From an uncultured Clostridia bacterium (GTDB lineage: Bacteria > Bacillota > Clostridia > Oscillospirales > CAG-272), in assembly GCA_947624995.1 (NCBI GenBank), contig CANQMS010000006.1, positions 19,329-83,328 on the forward strand: a stretch of 64,000 nucleotides of DNA, in the 5' to 3' direction. Positions 7,827-16,804 of the stretch are shown one piece after another (positions within the stretch are counted from its first letter, which is position 1; every line of letters begins with the position of its first letter). A model generated the notes under the pieces. It was not told where the DNA came from, searched no databases, and saw only the letters and a list, made by a program, of their open reading frames with translations. The position numbers and the translations under genes were made by a program.

Positions 7827-9794
7827 GTGCGGCTTGCGCTTGTGGGGAACCAGAACTGCGGAAAAACAACGCTGTATAACGCGCTTTCGGGGCGGGACAG
7901 ACGCGTCGGAAATTTTCCCGGCGTCACCGTTGACGCGGAGGCGTGCGCGATAAAGACGGCGGGCGGCGAGTGCGAGCTTGTCGACCTGCCGGGCGTCTAT
8001 TCGCTCCGCCCGTATTCGGAGGAGGAGCGCGTCACGCGGGAATATATACTGAACGCGCGCCCGGACGGGATCATAAACGTCATGGATGCGACGTGCCCGG
8101 AGCGCGGGCTGTATCTGACGAGCCGGATCTTGGAGCTCGGAATACCGACGGTCGTGGCACTCAACATGATTGACGAGGCAAAACGGCGCGGTGGCAGCGT
8201 TGACACGGAGCGGATGGAGGCGCTGCTCGGCGTCCCGGTCAGGGCGGTCTCCGCAAGGAGCTCCGAGGGGGTGGAGGAGCTCCTTTTGACGGCGATTTTT
8301 TGCGCCGGGTCCGGGAAAACGTGCGCGGCACCGATGCGGGACACGGCATACGGCAGGGCGATCGTGCGCATTGAGGCCGCGGTCCGGGAGAGGGCGGCGA
8401 GCGCCGGAATACCGCCATCATTCGCCGCGTCCCTCGCGGCGGAGGGAGACGCGGACGTGCTTTCGTCGCTCGCGCTCGGGGCGGAGGCATCGCGGCGGGT
8501 GGCAGGGTGCGTGCGAAGGCTCGAGCGCGAGGTTGGGCTCGACGTCGAGGCAGCGTCCGCGGCGGCGAGATACGCGTTCGCGGACAAGGTCTGCGGGGAG
8601 TGCGTGTACATACCGCCCGCGCCGCCGTCCCGGCTCGACGGGGCGGCGCTCGGAGCGGCGGCGTATCCGATATTCGCGCTTGTGATGTCCGCGGTATTTT
8701 TCCTGACGTTCGAGGTGATAGGCGGACGGCTTTCGGACTTGTGCTCCGCTATTTTCGGGGCGTTGACGGATGCGGCGGCGGCAGCGATGGCGAGGGCGGA
8801 GGTCGCGCCGTTCCTTGCCTCGCTCGTCACGGACGGGGCGATGGCGGGCGTCGGCGCCGTCGTCGGATTCCTTCCGCTCGTCGTGACTCTGTTTTTCTTT
8901 CTGTCGCTCATCGAGGACACGGGATATATGGCGCGGGTGGCGTTCATAATGGACGCGCCGTGCAAAAGACTCGGGCTGTCCGGCAAAAGCGTTGTTCCAT
9001 TGCTGCTCGGGTTCGGGTGCAGCGTGCCGGCAGTGATGGCGTCGCGGACGCTGCCGACGCGGAGGGACAGGCGCGTCACGGCGCTGCTCGTGCCGTTTAT
9101 GAGCTGCGGCGCGAAAATACCGATTTACACGCTTTTGCTGTCGTACTTTTTCCCGGCGCGGCGGGGTGTTTTGACCTGCGCCTTATACTTCGCGGGCGTG
9201 ATAACCGCCGTTTTCGCGGCGGCGGTCATGCGAAAAATTTACCCCGGGCGGGGTGAGGCGGAATATATACTCGAGCTGCCGCCGTGGCGGCTGCCGACGG
9301 CAAAAAACGTGCTCCGCGCGCTCGGGCGGAGGGCGAAGGAATTTTTGTCGCGCGCGTTCGGGATAATTTTTCTTTCCTCGGTCGCCGTGTGGCTGCTGTC
9401 GGCGGTCGATACGGGACTTCATATCACATATGACAGCGAAAAAAGCATACTTGCCGCCGTCGGAAGACTCGCGGCGCCCATATTCGCCCCGCTCGGGTTC
9501 GGGGACTGGCGCGCGTCCGCGGCGCTTGTTTCGGGGCTGTCGGCTAAGGAAGCCGTCGTCGGGACGCTCGCGGTGCTCGCGGGAGAGGGCGGCGTCGGCA
9601 GCATTTTCACGCCCGCATCGGCGATCTCGTTCTTGACGTTCACGCTCCTTTATACGCCGTGCGCATCCGCCGTCGCGGCGATACGCGGCGAGGCGGGGAC
9701 GAAAATGACGGTTCTGTGGCTCGCCGCCGGACTGCTTTTCGCGTGGCTCGCGTCCTTCGCGGTCTACGGTATTGCTGCCGCCGCGGGAATATAA
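7827..9794 (+). CDS. feoB: Ferrous iron transporter FeoB
   Basis: 655 residues from a GTG start preceded by AAAGGGGGC. The N-terminal GTPase shows G1 GNQNCGKTT (7-15), G2 Thr34 in NFPGVT, G3 DLPG (53-56) and G4 NMID (113-116). A helical spacer leads to a membrane part with two gate regions: one around the LEDTGYMARVAF-like stretch and GCSVPAVMASR, and one near the end. It imports Fe(II) across the cytoplasmic membrane. Length is at the short end for the family but no domain is missing. A terminator follows directly. Confidence 0.96.
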   Translation: MRLALVGNQNCGKTTLYNALSGRDRRVGNFPGVTVDAEACAIKTAGGECELVDLPGVYSLRPYSEEERVTREYILNARPDGIINVMDATCPERGLYLTSRILELGIPTVVALNMIDEAKRRGGSVDTERMEALLGVPVRAVSARSSEGVEELLLTAIFCAGSGKTCAAPMRDTAYGRAIVRIEAAVRERAASAGIPPSFAASLAAEGDADVLSSLALGAEASRRVAGCVRRLEREVGLDVEAASAAARYAFADKVCGECVYIPPAPPSRLDGAALGAAAYPIFALVMSAVFFLTFEVIGGRLSDLCSAIFGALTDAAAAAMARAEVAPFLASLVTDGAMAGVGAVVGFLPLVVTLFFFLSLIEDTGYMARVAFIMDAPCKRLGLSGKSVVPLLLGFGCSVPAVMASRTLPTRRDRRVTALLVPFMSCGAKIPIYTLLLSYFFPARRGVLTCALYFAGVITAVFAAAVMRKIYPGRGEAEYILELPPWRLPTAKNVLRALGRRAKEFLSRAFGIIFLSSVAVWLLSAVDTGLHITYDSEKSILAAVGRLAAPIFAPLGFGDWRASAALVSGLSAKEAVVGTLAVLAGEGGVGSIFTPASAISFLTFTLLYTPCASAVAAIRGEAGTKMTVLWLAAGLLFAWLASFAVYGIAAAAGI

Positions 9795-9840
9795 AAAGGG
9801 GACGGACCCACAGACGGGTCCGTCCCACGGCTTTTTGCGG
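9793..9840. terminator. Bidirectional terminator between feoB and the hemolysin-III gene
   Basis: GGGACGGACCC (9799-9809) and GGGTCCGTCCC (9816-9826) around a six-base loop, with an A run before and a T run after the stem. Confidence 0.85.
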
Positions 9841-9854
9841 TGCCGGATAATATA

Positions 9855-10547
9855 TCAGATGATGTAGCAGAGTATGCCGACAAGCTGCAAAACGCTGCCG
9901 AGCACGACGAAGATGTGGAAGACGGAGTGGATATACCGGTGCTTTGCGCCGATGCCGTAGAGGACGGCGCCGACGGTGTACGCGATGCCGCCCGCGAGGA
10001 TATAGAGGAACGCCTCGAACGGTACGCAGGAGAGCATCGGCTTCAGCGCAATGACGATGCACCACCCCATGCCGATATAGCACGCCATTGAAAATTTGCC
10101 GTATTTTTTCAGGTCTATCGCGGTGAACACGCAGCCGAGGACGGCGAACCCCCAGACGAGCCCGAATATCGTCCAGCCCCAGCCGGGGGAGAATCGGCGG
10201 AGCCGCGTTAAGACGATGGGAGTGTACGTTCCGGCGATCAGAAAATAGATCGTGCAGTGGTCGATGACCTGCATGACTTTCTTCGCCATGCACGGATAGA
10301 GCCCGTGATATACGCTCGAATTCGTATATAAAAGGATGAGAGACGCGCCGTAAATCGCCGAGCTGACCGTCGCCCAGACGTCGCCGTGCATGACGGAGAC
10401 GAGCACGCACGAGACGAGCGCGAATATGCCGACGGCGGCGCCGACGATATGGGATATCATATTGAAGCGTTCCTCGCCGCGCGTGTAATCCGGGAGCTTG
10501 CGGTCGGCGAGCTTTGTGCGCGTTCTTCTGTTGACGGCATGTACCAT
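9855..10547 (-). CDS. Hemolysin III / PAQR-family membrane protein
   Basis: 230 residues. The ATG at 10547 has CGAGG upstream and gives the usual N-terminus; a longer frame adds 20 residues without a better ribosome site. It begins with KLPDYTRGEERFNMISHIVG, typical of the YplQ/YqfA group, then seven hydrophobic helices. Metal-site-like residues are visible: SVYHGLYP, IDHCTIYFLIAGTYTPI and a closing HSVFHIFVVLGS. Despite the name, such proteins are integral membrane hydrolase-like proteins of uncertain role, and haemolysis should not be assumed. Confidence 0.9.
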   Translation of the reverse strand: MVHAVNRRTRTKLADRKLPDYTRGEERFNMISHIVGAAVGIFALVSCVLVSVMHGDVWATVSSAIYGASLILLYTNSSVYHGLYPCMAKKVMQVIDHCTIYFLIAGTYTPIVLTRLRRFSPGWGWTIFGLVWGFAVLGCVFTAIDLKKYGKFSMACYIGMGWCIVIALKPMLSCVPFEAFLYILAGGIAYTVGAVLYGIGAKHRYIHSVFHIFVVLGSVLQLVGILCYII

Positions 10548-10586
10548 AACGTTTGTACCTCGGTGCCATTTTTTTGATGCACACTT

Positions 10587-10615
10587 ATTGTACGCCGTGT
10601 GGGGCACAATATCAA
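10587..10615 (-). promoter_or_regulatory. Promoter of the hemolysin-III gene
   Basis: On the minus strand, TTGATA (10615-10610), 17-base spacer, TACAAT (10592-10587). The remaining bases to 10770 hold no gene I can support. Confidence 0.6.
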
Positions 10616-10770
10616 CCTACAGAACGTTTCCGCGCCTCGACGCGCCGTTCCGCGCCGGTAGAGAAGACAAAAACGGACTCTACGGGCAGTAGAATTTCCT
10701 TGCGCCGCCTGTATCTACGCGCAGTCGAGCCTGCCGCGCCCTCTCTCGGTTCACACCGTCACAACACAGT

Positions 10771-10835
10771 CAATAAAAAGTTTTGAAGATAGGGGTCCGG
10801 GGGAAGTGCCTTTCCTAAAAGGCACTTCCCCCGGA
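10771..10835 (-). repeat. 3'-end hairpin repeat, copy 2
   Basis: 18-bp perfect stem (10796-10813 with 10818-10835), beginning CCGGGGGAAGTGCC in minus orientation, then the conserved tail ACCCCTATCTTCAAAAC and a T run toward 10771. It lies 10 bases after the thiI stop. Its stem is identical to that of the copy at 34777. Confidence 0.88.
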
Positions 10836-10845
10836 AACACATTCA

Positions 10846-12057
10846 TCAGTTTGCCGCATACTCACGGGGAGGCTCGCCGCTCCTGATGTAGTAGAGGCGG
10901 CGCGTTGCCCACGCCTCGTCCGCGAGGGCGGCGAAGTCGACCTTTGCCTCCTGCTCCTCGACCTTTGAAAGCTCGGGGCGCGTTTTCGGGTGGGGCGGCG
11001 TGAAGACGGTGCAGCAGTCCTCATACGGCAAGATCGAGGTGTCAAATGCGCCTATCTTCCGCGACACGGTGATTATCTCCTCCTTGTCCATGCCGATGCA
11101 GGGGCGAAAGACGGGGAGCGAGGTCACGATATCCGTCGCCGAGAGGGCGTGCATCGTCTGGCTCGCGACCTGACCGAGGCTTTCGCCCGTGATCAGCGCC
11201 TGAGCGCCCGTGTGCCTCGCCGTCCTGTCGGCGAGCGCCATCATGAACCGGCGCAGAAGGATAGTGAAATAGTCGTTGTCGCAGGTGTCGCGCAGGACCT
11301 CCTGTATATGCGTGACGGAGATGACGTGGACGCGTATCTCGCCCGACCAGTCCGTCAGGATGGAGGCGAGGGCGAGGACCTTGTCCCGCGCCTGCTCGCT
11401 CGTATAGGGGATGCTCTCGAAGTGGACCGCGTCGACGGTGACGCCGCGCTTCATCATCATATATCCGGCAACGGGGCTGTCGATGCCGCCGGAGAGCAGC
11501 AAGAGCGCGCGCCCGTTTGTCCCGGCGGGGAGCCCGCCGGCGCCGCGCTCCTGTCCCGCGTGGATGTAGGCACCGCGCTCGCGGACCTCGACCGTCACAA
11601 CGACGTCGGGTGAGTGCAGATCGACCGTGAGAGCGGGGGCGGCGTCGAGGATCGCCTCGCCGACGGAGGCGGCGATCTCCGGCGATTTCATCGGAAAGCG
11701 CTTGTCTGCGCGCTTCGCCTCGACCTTGAACGTCCGCGCGCCGTCGACGGATGCGGGGATGTATCCCGCAGCGACGCGGCGGATGTCGCCGATATCCTTT
11801 TCCGCGACGGCGGCAACGCAGAGTCCCGAAAAGCCGAAGACATGCTCCGCCTCGCGGTACATCTCGTCGATATCGTCACCCTCGCCGCACGGCTCGATGT
11901 AAACGGTGCTCTGCGCCGCGTAGATCTCGAAATCGCCGACGCGCTTTGCGCGGCGGCGCAGGTCCTTCATCATCGTCTGCTCGAACTGCGGTCTGTTTGC
12001 GCCCTTGAGGGCGACCTCGCCGTATTTGCAAAGTATTACCCGCCTGTAGTTTTCCAT
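10846..12057 (-). CDS. thiI: tRNA 4-thiouridine synthase
   Basis: 403 residues: an N-terminal ferredoxin-like region plus THUMP domain (to about 170) and a PP-loop ATPase domain with SGGIDSPVAGYMMMKRG near 190-206. It adenylates U8 of tRNA and transfers sulphur to give 4-thiouridine; it may also serve thiamine biosynthesis. There is no C-terminal rhodanese domain, as usual for Bacillota, so sulphur would come from a cysteine desulfurase such as the one at 29677-30822 (the genes are not adjacent here). A hairpin repeat follows. Confidence 0.95.
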   Translation of the reverse strand: MENYRRVILCKYGEVALKGANRPQFEQTMMKDLRRRAKRVGDFEIYAAQSTVYIEPCGEGDDIDEMYREAEHVFGFSGLCVAAVAEKDIGDIRRVAAGYIPASVDGARTFKVEAKRADKRFPMKSPEIAASVGEAILDAAPALTVDLHSPDVVVTVEVRERGAYIHAGQERGAGGLPAGTNGRALLLLSGGIDSPVAGYMMMKRGVTVDAVHFESIPYTSEQARDKVLALASILTDWSGEIRVHVISVTHIQEVLRDTCDNDYFTILLRRFMMALADRTARHTGAQALITGESLGQVASQTMHALSATDIVTSLPVFRPCIGMDKEEIITVSRKIGAFDTSILPYEDCCTVFTPPHPKTRPELSKVEEQEAKVDFAALADEAWATRRLYYIRSGEPPREYAAN

Positions 12058-12136
12058 ATTTTTCTCCGTTTCGGTGCGATCATGCGCAATTTTCCGACCT
12101 CGACGCCGATTTGGACGAAAAATTTCTCAAAATCTA

Positions 12137-12165
12137 TTCCAATAAGGCGCCAAATATATTATAAT
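12137..12165 (+). promoter_or_regulatory. Possible promoter of the zapA-mre cluster
   Basis: A clear TATAAT at 12160-12165 with a weak -35 (TTCCAA, 12137-12142). A G-rich leader of about 130 bases separates it from zapA; no riboswitch was recognised in it. Confidence 0.4.
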
Positions 12166-12297
12166 ATAGTGTAGTATGCTCCCGTACTGCGCCCACATGA
12201 GGGGGGGCGTACATGCATATTATATAACACCTCGTCGCGGTTTTCAAGTACCGACCGGCGGGCGGGAGAAAAAACAATACATAGGAGTGTTGACACG

Positions 12298-12603
12298 ATG
12301 GAGAAGTACGACATTGAGATAGCGGGCATCGCTATGACGGTAAAAACGGACGAAAACGAGGATTTCGTAAATTACGTCGTCGGAGAGCTTGACAACAAGA
12401 TAAATACCATGGTGGCGCACAATCCGCGCTGCACGAAGACAGAGGCGGCGATCCTCTGCGCGCTCGAGTACAACTGCGAGCGCGCGAGGCTCGACAAGCG
12501 GCTCAAGAATCTTGAGGCGCAGGTGGCGCTCTACTCCGCGAACGTGAACAGGCTCAAGGAAGAGAACACCGAGCTGAAGCGCAAGCTCGGTCTTGCCGAG
12601 TGA
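12298..12603 (+). CDS. zapA: Cell division protein ZapA-like
   Basis: 101 residues. The N-terminal half fits ZapA (YDIEIAGIAMTVKTDENEDFV then VVGELDNKINTMV); the C-terminal half is a coiled coil ending KEENTELKRKLGLAE. ZapA stabilises and bundles FtsZ filaments at the division ring. TAGGAG precedes the ATG. It heads a run of envelope and housekeeping genes. The last codon overlaps the GTG start of the next gene, implying translational coupling. Confidence 0.85.
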   Translation: MEKYDIEIAGIAMTVKTDENEDFVNYVVGELDNKINTMVAHNPRCTKTEAAILCALEYNCERARLDKRLKNLEAQVALYSANVNRLKEENTELKRKLGLAE

Positions 12604-14624
12604 GAAAGCTCCCGGAGCTGCTCGCCCCCGCCGGCTCGCCGGAGGCGCTGTCGGCGGCTGTCGCCGCGGGAGCGGACGCGGTGTATTTCGGCGCGTCCGC
12701 GTATAACGCGAGGATGGGGGCGAGAAATTTCCGAGACGACGAGCTTTCGGAGTCGATAAAAAAGCTGCACGCACACGGTGTTGATGCGCACGCGGCACTC
12801 AACATCCAGCTATACGACCGCGAGCTTGACGGCGCGCTCTTTTGCGCGGAGCGGCTGTACTTGTCCGGCGTCGACGCGCTGATAGTCGCGGACCTCGGTC
12901 TTGCGCGCCTTATCCACGGCGAATTCCCGGAGCTGCCGCTGCACGCGTCAACGCAGTGCTCCGGCGCGAGCGCGCGCGACGCCGAATATTTTTCGTCCCT
13001 CGGGTTTTCGCGCATGGTGTGCGCGAGAGAGCTGTCGGCTGAGAACATAAAGCGGCTCGCAGAGACCTCGCCGATAGAGATCGAGATGTTCATCCACGGG
13101 GCGAATTGCGTCTCGGTGTCGGGGCAGTGCCTTTACAGCTCCGTCGTCGGCGGCAGATCGGGGAACAGGGGCGAATGCGCGCAGCCGTGCAGGCTGCCGT
13201 ATAACGGCGGATATCCGCTCTCGCCGAAGGATCTGTGCCTCGCGGGGCACATAAAAGAAATAATCGGGACGGGTGTCCGCTCGCTGAAGATAGAGGGCAG
13301 GATGAAGAGCCCCGACTACGTTTACCGCGTGACCTCCCTTTACCGCCGCCTGCTCGACGAAGGACGGGACGCGGACGCGGACGAGATCGAGGGTGCCGCG
13401 TCTGCTTTTTCGCGCTCGGGATTTACGGACGCGTATTATACGGGAGATGTGAAAAAAGACCCGAACGCGATGCTCGGCATCCGCACGGACGAGGACAAGG
13501 ACGTAACGCGCGCGACGCGCGCGGACATACCGGAGCCCGAAAAGGTCATGATCCGGCGCATACGGTGCCGCATAACGGTCGGGGAGCCGGCAGAGCTCTC
13601 GCTGACGGTCGGGGAGCGCACGGTCACGGTGGCGGGAGATGTGCCGGAGGCGGCTGAAAGAAGACCGCTGACGGCGGAGGAAGTGCGGGACCGGATATCG
13701 AAGCTCGGCGGGACCGAATACGCTGTCGGGGACGAAACGGTTTTCGACATCACGGTCGGGGACGGCGCCATGATGACGGCGTCCGCGATAAACGGGCTGA
13801 GGCGTCGCGCGATATCGGCGCTGACCGATACGGACAGGTCGCCGCATCTCTCGGGAAAGCCTGCCGCGCCGTGGAAGAAACCCACGGAAAAGCGCGGCGG
13901 GGAGCCGCTTTTGACGGCGGAATTTCGGTCACCCGAAAATATAAGCTTGCAAGCGCGCGAATTTTTTGATATGATATATGTCCCCCTCGAGAGGCACGGC
14001 GGGGCGGCGGACGGCTTTGTGATGCCCGCCGTCGTCTACGACGACGGGGAGGAGGACGTCCGGCGCGCGGTGAGCGATGCCGTCGCCGCCGGGGCGCGCT
14101 CGGCGATCCTCGCGAACGCGGGGCAGCGCCGCCTCATAGACGCGCCGCTGCAAACCGTGGCGGGGCACAGATATAACGTCTGCAACACTTGCTCGGCGCT
14201 GCTCGCGCACGAGGCGGGCGCGGAGCTCGTGACGCTGTCGCCCGAGACGACGGCGAGACAGGCGGAGGACATTTCGCGGTATGTGCCGACCTCGGCGATC
14301 GTATACGGACGGCTGCCGCTGATGGTGACGGAACGCTGCATAATCCGCGCCGTTTCGGGCGATAAATGTATATGCGGGCGGGGTCCAGCCACACTCCGGG
14401 ACAGGCGCGGCGTCGAATTCCCGATATACGGCGAGGGGTGCCGCAACGTCATATACAACAGCGTCCCGGTCTATATGGCGGACAAAAAGGATGTGCTTTA
14501 CGGCATGGGGTGCTCGGCGTGGCACTTTATATTCACGACCGAGAGCCGGGACGAGACGGACAGCGTCATTGAAAGCTACAGGCTCGGGGCGCCGAGCAAA
14601 ACACCGGTGCGCCGAATAAGATAG
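12600..14624 (+). CDS. Peptidase U32 family protein, long form
   Basis: 674 residues from a GTG overlapping the zapA stop. The U32 core is at the N-terminus: ELLAPAGSPEALSAAVAAGA, then GADAVYFGASAYNARMGARNF, and the Cys-containing block FIHGANCVSVSGQCLYSS with NRGECAQPCRLPY. This block matches the enzymes that hydroxylate tRNA or rRNA with prephenate-derived chemistry (TrhP/RlhA group). The extra C-terminal ~280 residues match the long U32 form with a collagenase-like appended domain. An old peptidase label is common, but an RNA-modification role is more likely from current knowledge. A second, shorter U32 protein lies at 43312. Confidence 0.88.
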   Translation: MRKLPELLAPAGSPEALSAAVAAGADAVYFGASAYNARMGARNFRDDELSESIKKLHAHGVDAHAALNIQLYDRELDGALFCAERLYLSGVDALIVADLGLARLIHGEFPELPLHASTQCSGASARDAEYFSSLGFSRMVCARELSAENIKRLAETSPIEIEMFIHGANCVSVSGQCLYSSVVGGRSGNRGECAQPCRLPYNGGYPLSPKDLCLAGHIKEIIGTGVRSLKIEGRMKSPDYVYRVTSLYRRLLDEGRDADADEIEGAASAFSRSGFTDAYYTGDVKKDPNAMLGIRTDEDKDVTRATRADIPEPEKVMIRRIRCRITVGEPAELSLTVGERTVTVAGDVPEAAERRPLTAEEVRDRISKLGGTEYAVGDETVFDITVGDGAMMTASAINGLRRRAISALTDTDRSPHLSGKPAAPWKKPTEKRGGEPLLTAEFRSPENISLQAREFFDMIYVPLERHGGAADGFVMPAVVYDDGEEDVRRAVSDAVAAGARSAILANAGQRRLIDAPLQTVAGHRYNVCNTCSALLAHEAGAELVTLSPETTARQAEDISRYVPTSAIVYGRLPLMVTERCIIRAVSGDKCICGRGPATLRDRRGVEFPIYGEGCRNVIYNSVPVYMADKKDVLYGMGCSAWHFIFTTESRDETDSVIESYRLGAPSKTPVRRIR

Positions 14625-14651
14625 AAAAGCAGCAGAAAAGGAAAAAAGACC

Positions 14652-15098
14652 ATGGAAAACAAAAAACTGATGTTCAAAAAACTGAGAGCGGACGCCGAGG
14701 TGCCCGCATATGCGACGGCGGGCGCCGCCGCGCTCGATCTGCGCTACTGCGGAGATGCGTGCATAACGATGGCGGTAAGCGAGATAAAGTCGATACCGAC
14801 GGGGCTCGCGATCGAGGTACCGGACGGATGCGCCGCCGTCGTCTGCGCGAGGAGCGGGCTTGCGTCGAAGCGCGGGATCGCACTTGCAAACGGGATCGGG
14901 CTCATCGACCCGGATTACAGGGGAGAGCTTTGCGTCGTTCTGAAGAATCACGGCTCGTCCGTTTTCACCGTTCATCCGGGCGACAGAATAGCGCAGCTCA
15001 TGATAATCCCGATATACCGCGCCGAGCTCTGCGAGGTCGAGGCTCTCGACGAAACGGAGCGCGGAGAGGGCGGATTCGGCTCAACGGGAATAAAATAA
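14652..15098 (+). CDS. dut: dUTP diphosphatase
   Basis: 148 residues, the normal trimeric dUTPase length. It hydrolyses dUTP to dUMP and pyrophosphate, keeping uracil out of DNA and feeding thymidylate synthesis. All five motifs are visible: AALDLRYCG, ARSGLASK, GLIDPDYRGEL, DRIAQLMI and the C-terminal RGEGGFGSTG that closes the site. The next gene starts on the base after the stop. Confidence 0.95.
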   Translation: MENKKLMFKKLRADAEVPAYATAGAAALDLRYCGDACITMAVSEIKSIPTGLAIEVPDGCAAVVCARSGLASKRGIALANGIGLIDPDYRGELCVVLKNHGSSVFTVHPGDRIAQLMIIPIYRAELCEVEALDETERGEGGFGSTGIK

Positions 15099-15689
15099 GT
15101 GAAGGATATAGTACTTGCCTCCGCGTCGCCGAGACGGCGCGACCTTTTGTCCTCTCTCGGGCTCAGCTTCACCGTTTATGTGACCGATGCCGACGAGACC
15201 GTCGCGGGCTCGCCGACCCCGGACGAGCTCGTAAAGATACTGGCGGGGCGAAAGGCGGAGGCTGCCGCCGCCGTCTTTCCGGACAGCGTCGTCATAGCCG
15301 CGGACACCGTCGTGAGCATTGACGGGGAGATACTCGGCAAGCCGGAAAACGACGCTGACGCCGCACGCATGCTGCGGCTGCTCTCGGGCAGGCGCCACAC
15401 GGTCTATACGGGCGTCACCGTCGCCTCCGGCGGCGAGCGGTTTTCCGACGTGACGGCGACCGACGTATATATGCGAAAGCTCGGAGAGGACGAGATCTCG
15501 GCATACATAAAAACGGGCGAGCCGCGCGACAAGGCGGGCGCTTACGGTATACAGGGGCTCGGCGGCGTCTTTGTGACGCGCGTCGACGGCGAATATTTCA
15601 GCGTTACGGGAATGCCCAAGGAGGCGACGGCGAGACTTCTGCGCCTCGCCGGGATCGACGTTATAGCGGCACGTGCGGGAAAAGAATAA
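15099..15689 (+). CDS. maf: Maf-like nucleotide pyrophosphatase
   Basis: 196 residues from a GTG directly after dut. Maf proteins hydrolyse non-canonical or modified nucleoside triphosphates and influence septation. Seen: the N-terminal SASPRRRDLL, the central ADTVVSIDGEILGKP and the RHTVYTGV stretch, all diagnostic. Clustering with zapA, mreBCD and a PBP is the classic setting for maf. Confidence 0.93.
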   Translation: MKDIVLASASPRRRDLLSSLGLSFTVYVTDADETVAGSPTPDELVKILAGRKAEAAAAVFPDSVVIAADTVVSIDGEILGKPENDADAARMLRLLSGRRHTVYTGVTVASGGERFSDVTATDVYMRKLGEDEISAYIKTGEPRDKAGAYGIQGLGGVFVTRVDGEYFSVTGMPKEATARLLRLAGIDVIAARAGKE

Positions 15690-15700
15690 ACTGAAAGGCT

Positions 15701-15720
15701 GCGGCATCTGCCGCCACTTT
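15701..15720 (+). promoter_or_regulatory. Small hairpin in the maf-mreB gap
   Basis: GCGGCA and TGCCGC pair around a two-base loop (15701-15714) and are followed by CACTTTTTG, ending six bases before the mreB ATG. No strong ribosome site is visible for mreB other than GAAAGG upstream of this hairpin, so it may tune read-through or translation. Confidence 0.4.
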
Positions 15721-15725
15721 TTGAA

Positions 15726-16733
15726 ATGTCAAGAAGCATAGGAATAGATCTCGGAACGGCGAACACGCTCGTGTGCGTCAAGGGAAAGGGAATAGTGCTG
15801 CGCGAGCCGTCCGTCGTGGCGGTCGAGGCGAGGACCGGAAAGGTCGTCGCCGTCGGCTCGGAGGCAAAGCTGATGCTCGGGAGGACTCCCGGTTCGATCA
15901 CGGCTATGAGACCGCTCAAGGACGGCGTCATAGCCGAATTCGACGTTGCCGCCGCGATGCTGCACCAGTTCTTCAAAAAAGTCTCGGGCAACACGATGCT
16001 GACGCGCCCGCGCGTCGTAATATGCATACCGTACGGCGTCACCGAGGTCGAAAAGCGCGCCGTCGAGGATGCGACGTTCGAGGCGGGCGCCCAGAGCGTC
16101 GCGCTGATCGAGGAGCCGATAGCGGCGGCGATCGGGACGGGGCTCAATATCGGCGGCTCCCGCGGGAACATGGTCATCGACATCGGCGGCGGCACGACGG
16201 AGGTCGCGGTCATAAGCCTCGGCGGAATCGTGCTCTCGAATTCGCTGCGCGTCGCCGGAGACGAGCTCGACGAGGCGATCGTAAGCTATCTGCGGCGGAA
16301 ATATAACGTGCTCATAGGCGACACGACGGCGGAAATGCTCAAAAAGGCGATAGGCTCGATACATCCGGCAGCCGACCGCGGCGAGATGGAGGTGCGCGGG
16401 CGCAACCTGCTCTCCGGACTCCCGGCGACGGTGCGCATCAATTCCGCGAACATACGCGAGGCGATCAAGGAGCCCGTCTCCCACATCGTCGACGCGCTCC
16501 GCACGACGCTCGAATCGACGCCGCCCGAGCTGTCCGGCGATATATACGACAACGGCATAATGCTCGCGGGCGGCGGCGCGCTGCTCGGCGGGCTCGATAT
16601 ACTCCTCTCCGGCGTGACGGGGATCCGCGTCCGCCGACCGAAGCACCCACTCGACTCCGTCGCGATCGGCATCGGGCGCGTGCTCGAATCCGAGGATAAA
16701 TTCCCCGGCGCGATACAGTACCGCATGAGGTAA
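15726..16733 (+). CDS. mreB: Rod-shape determining protein MreB
   Basis: 335 residues, the standard length. Actin-like ATPase that polymerises under the membrane and positions lateral wall synthesis. Nucleotide-binding motifs are clear: GIDLGTANTLV (phosphate 1), VIDIGGGTTEVAVIS (phosphate 2) and MLAGGGALLGGLD (adenosine). The Shine-Dalgarno is weak and a hairpin sits in front. It is followed by mreC, mreD and PBP2, giving a full elongation module. Confidence 0.97.
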   Translation: MSRSIGIDLGTANTLVCVKGKGIVLREPSVVAVEARTGKVVAVGSEAKLMLGRTPGSITAMRPLKDGVIAEFDVAAAMLHQFFKKVSGNTMLTRPRVVICIPYGVTEVEKRAVEDATFEAGAQSVALIEEPIAAAIGTGLNIGGSRGNMVIDIGGGTTEVAVISLGGIVLSNSLRVAGDELDEAIVSYLRRKYNVLIGDTTAEMLKKAIGSIHPAADRGEMEVRGRNLLSGLPATVRINSANIREAIKEPVSHIVDALRTTLESTPPELSGDIYDNGIMLAGGGALLGGLDILLSGVTGIRVRRPKHPLDSVAIGIGRVLESEDKFPGAIQYRMR

Positions 16734-16804
16734 CGGAAGCGGGAGAGTACAAAAAGCCCGGGGACAGTGCCCGGACGCAAAAAGGAACGTGAAAGGAGGT
16801 CAGG

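Noticed and set aside
7997..9079. 360-codon frame antisense to feoB, and similar long antisense frames over mreB, PBP2, the U32 genes and MFS
   Set aside because: They have no ribosome sites or recognisable domains and mirror GC-rich codon bias of real genes on the other strand.
9855..10547. Virulence haemolysin
   Set aside because: The PAQR/hemolysin-III family is widespread in harmless bacteria and the name does not imply cell lysis.
10548..10795. Riboswitch or RNA gene between thiI and the hemolysin-III gene
   Set aside because: No conserved motif or long pairing was seen; only a promoter for the hemolysin-III gene and the thiI hairpin repeat are supported.
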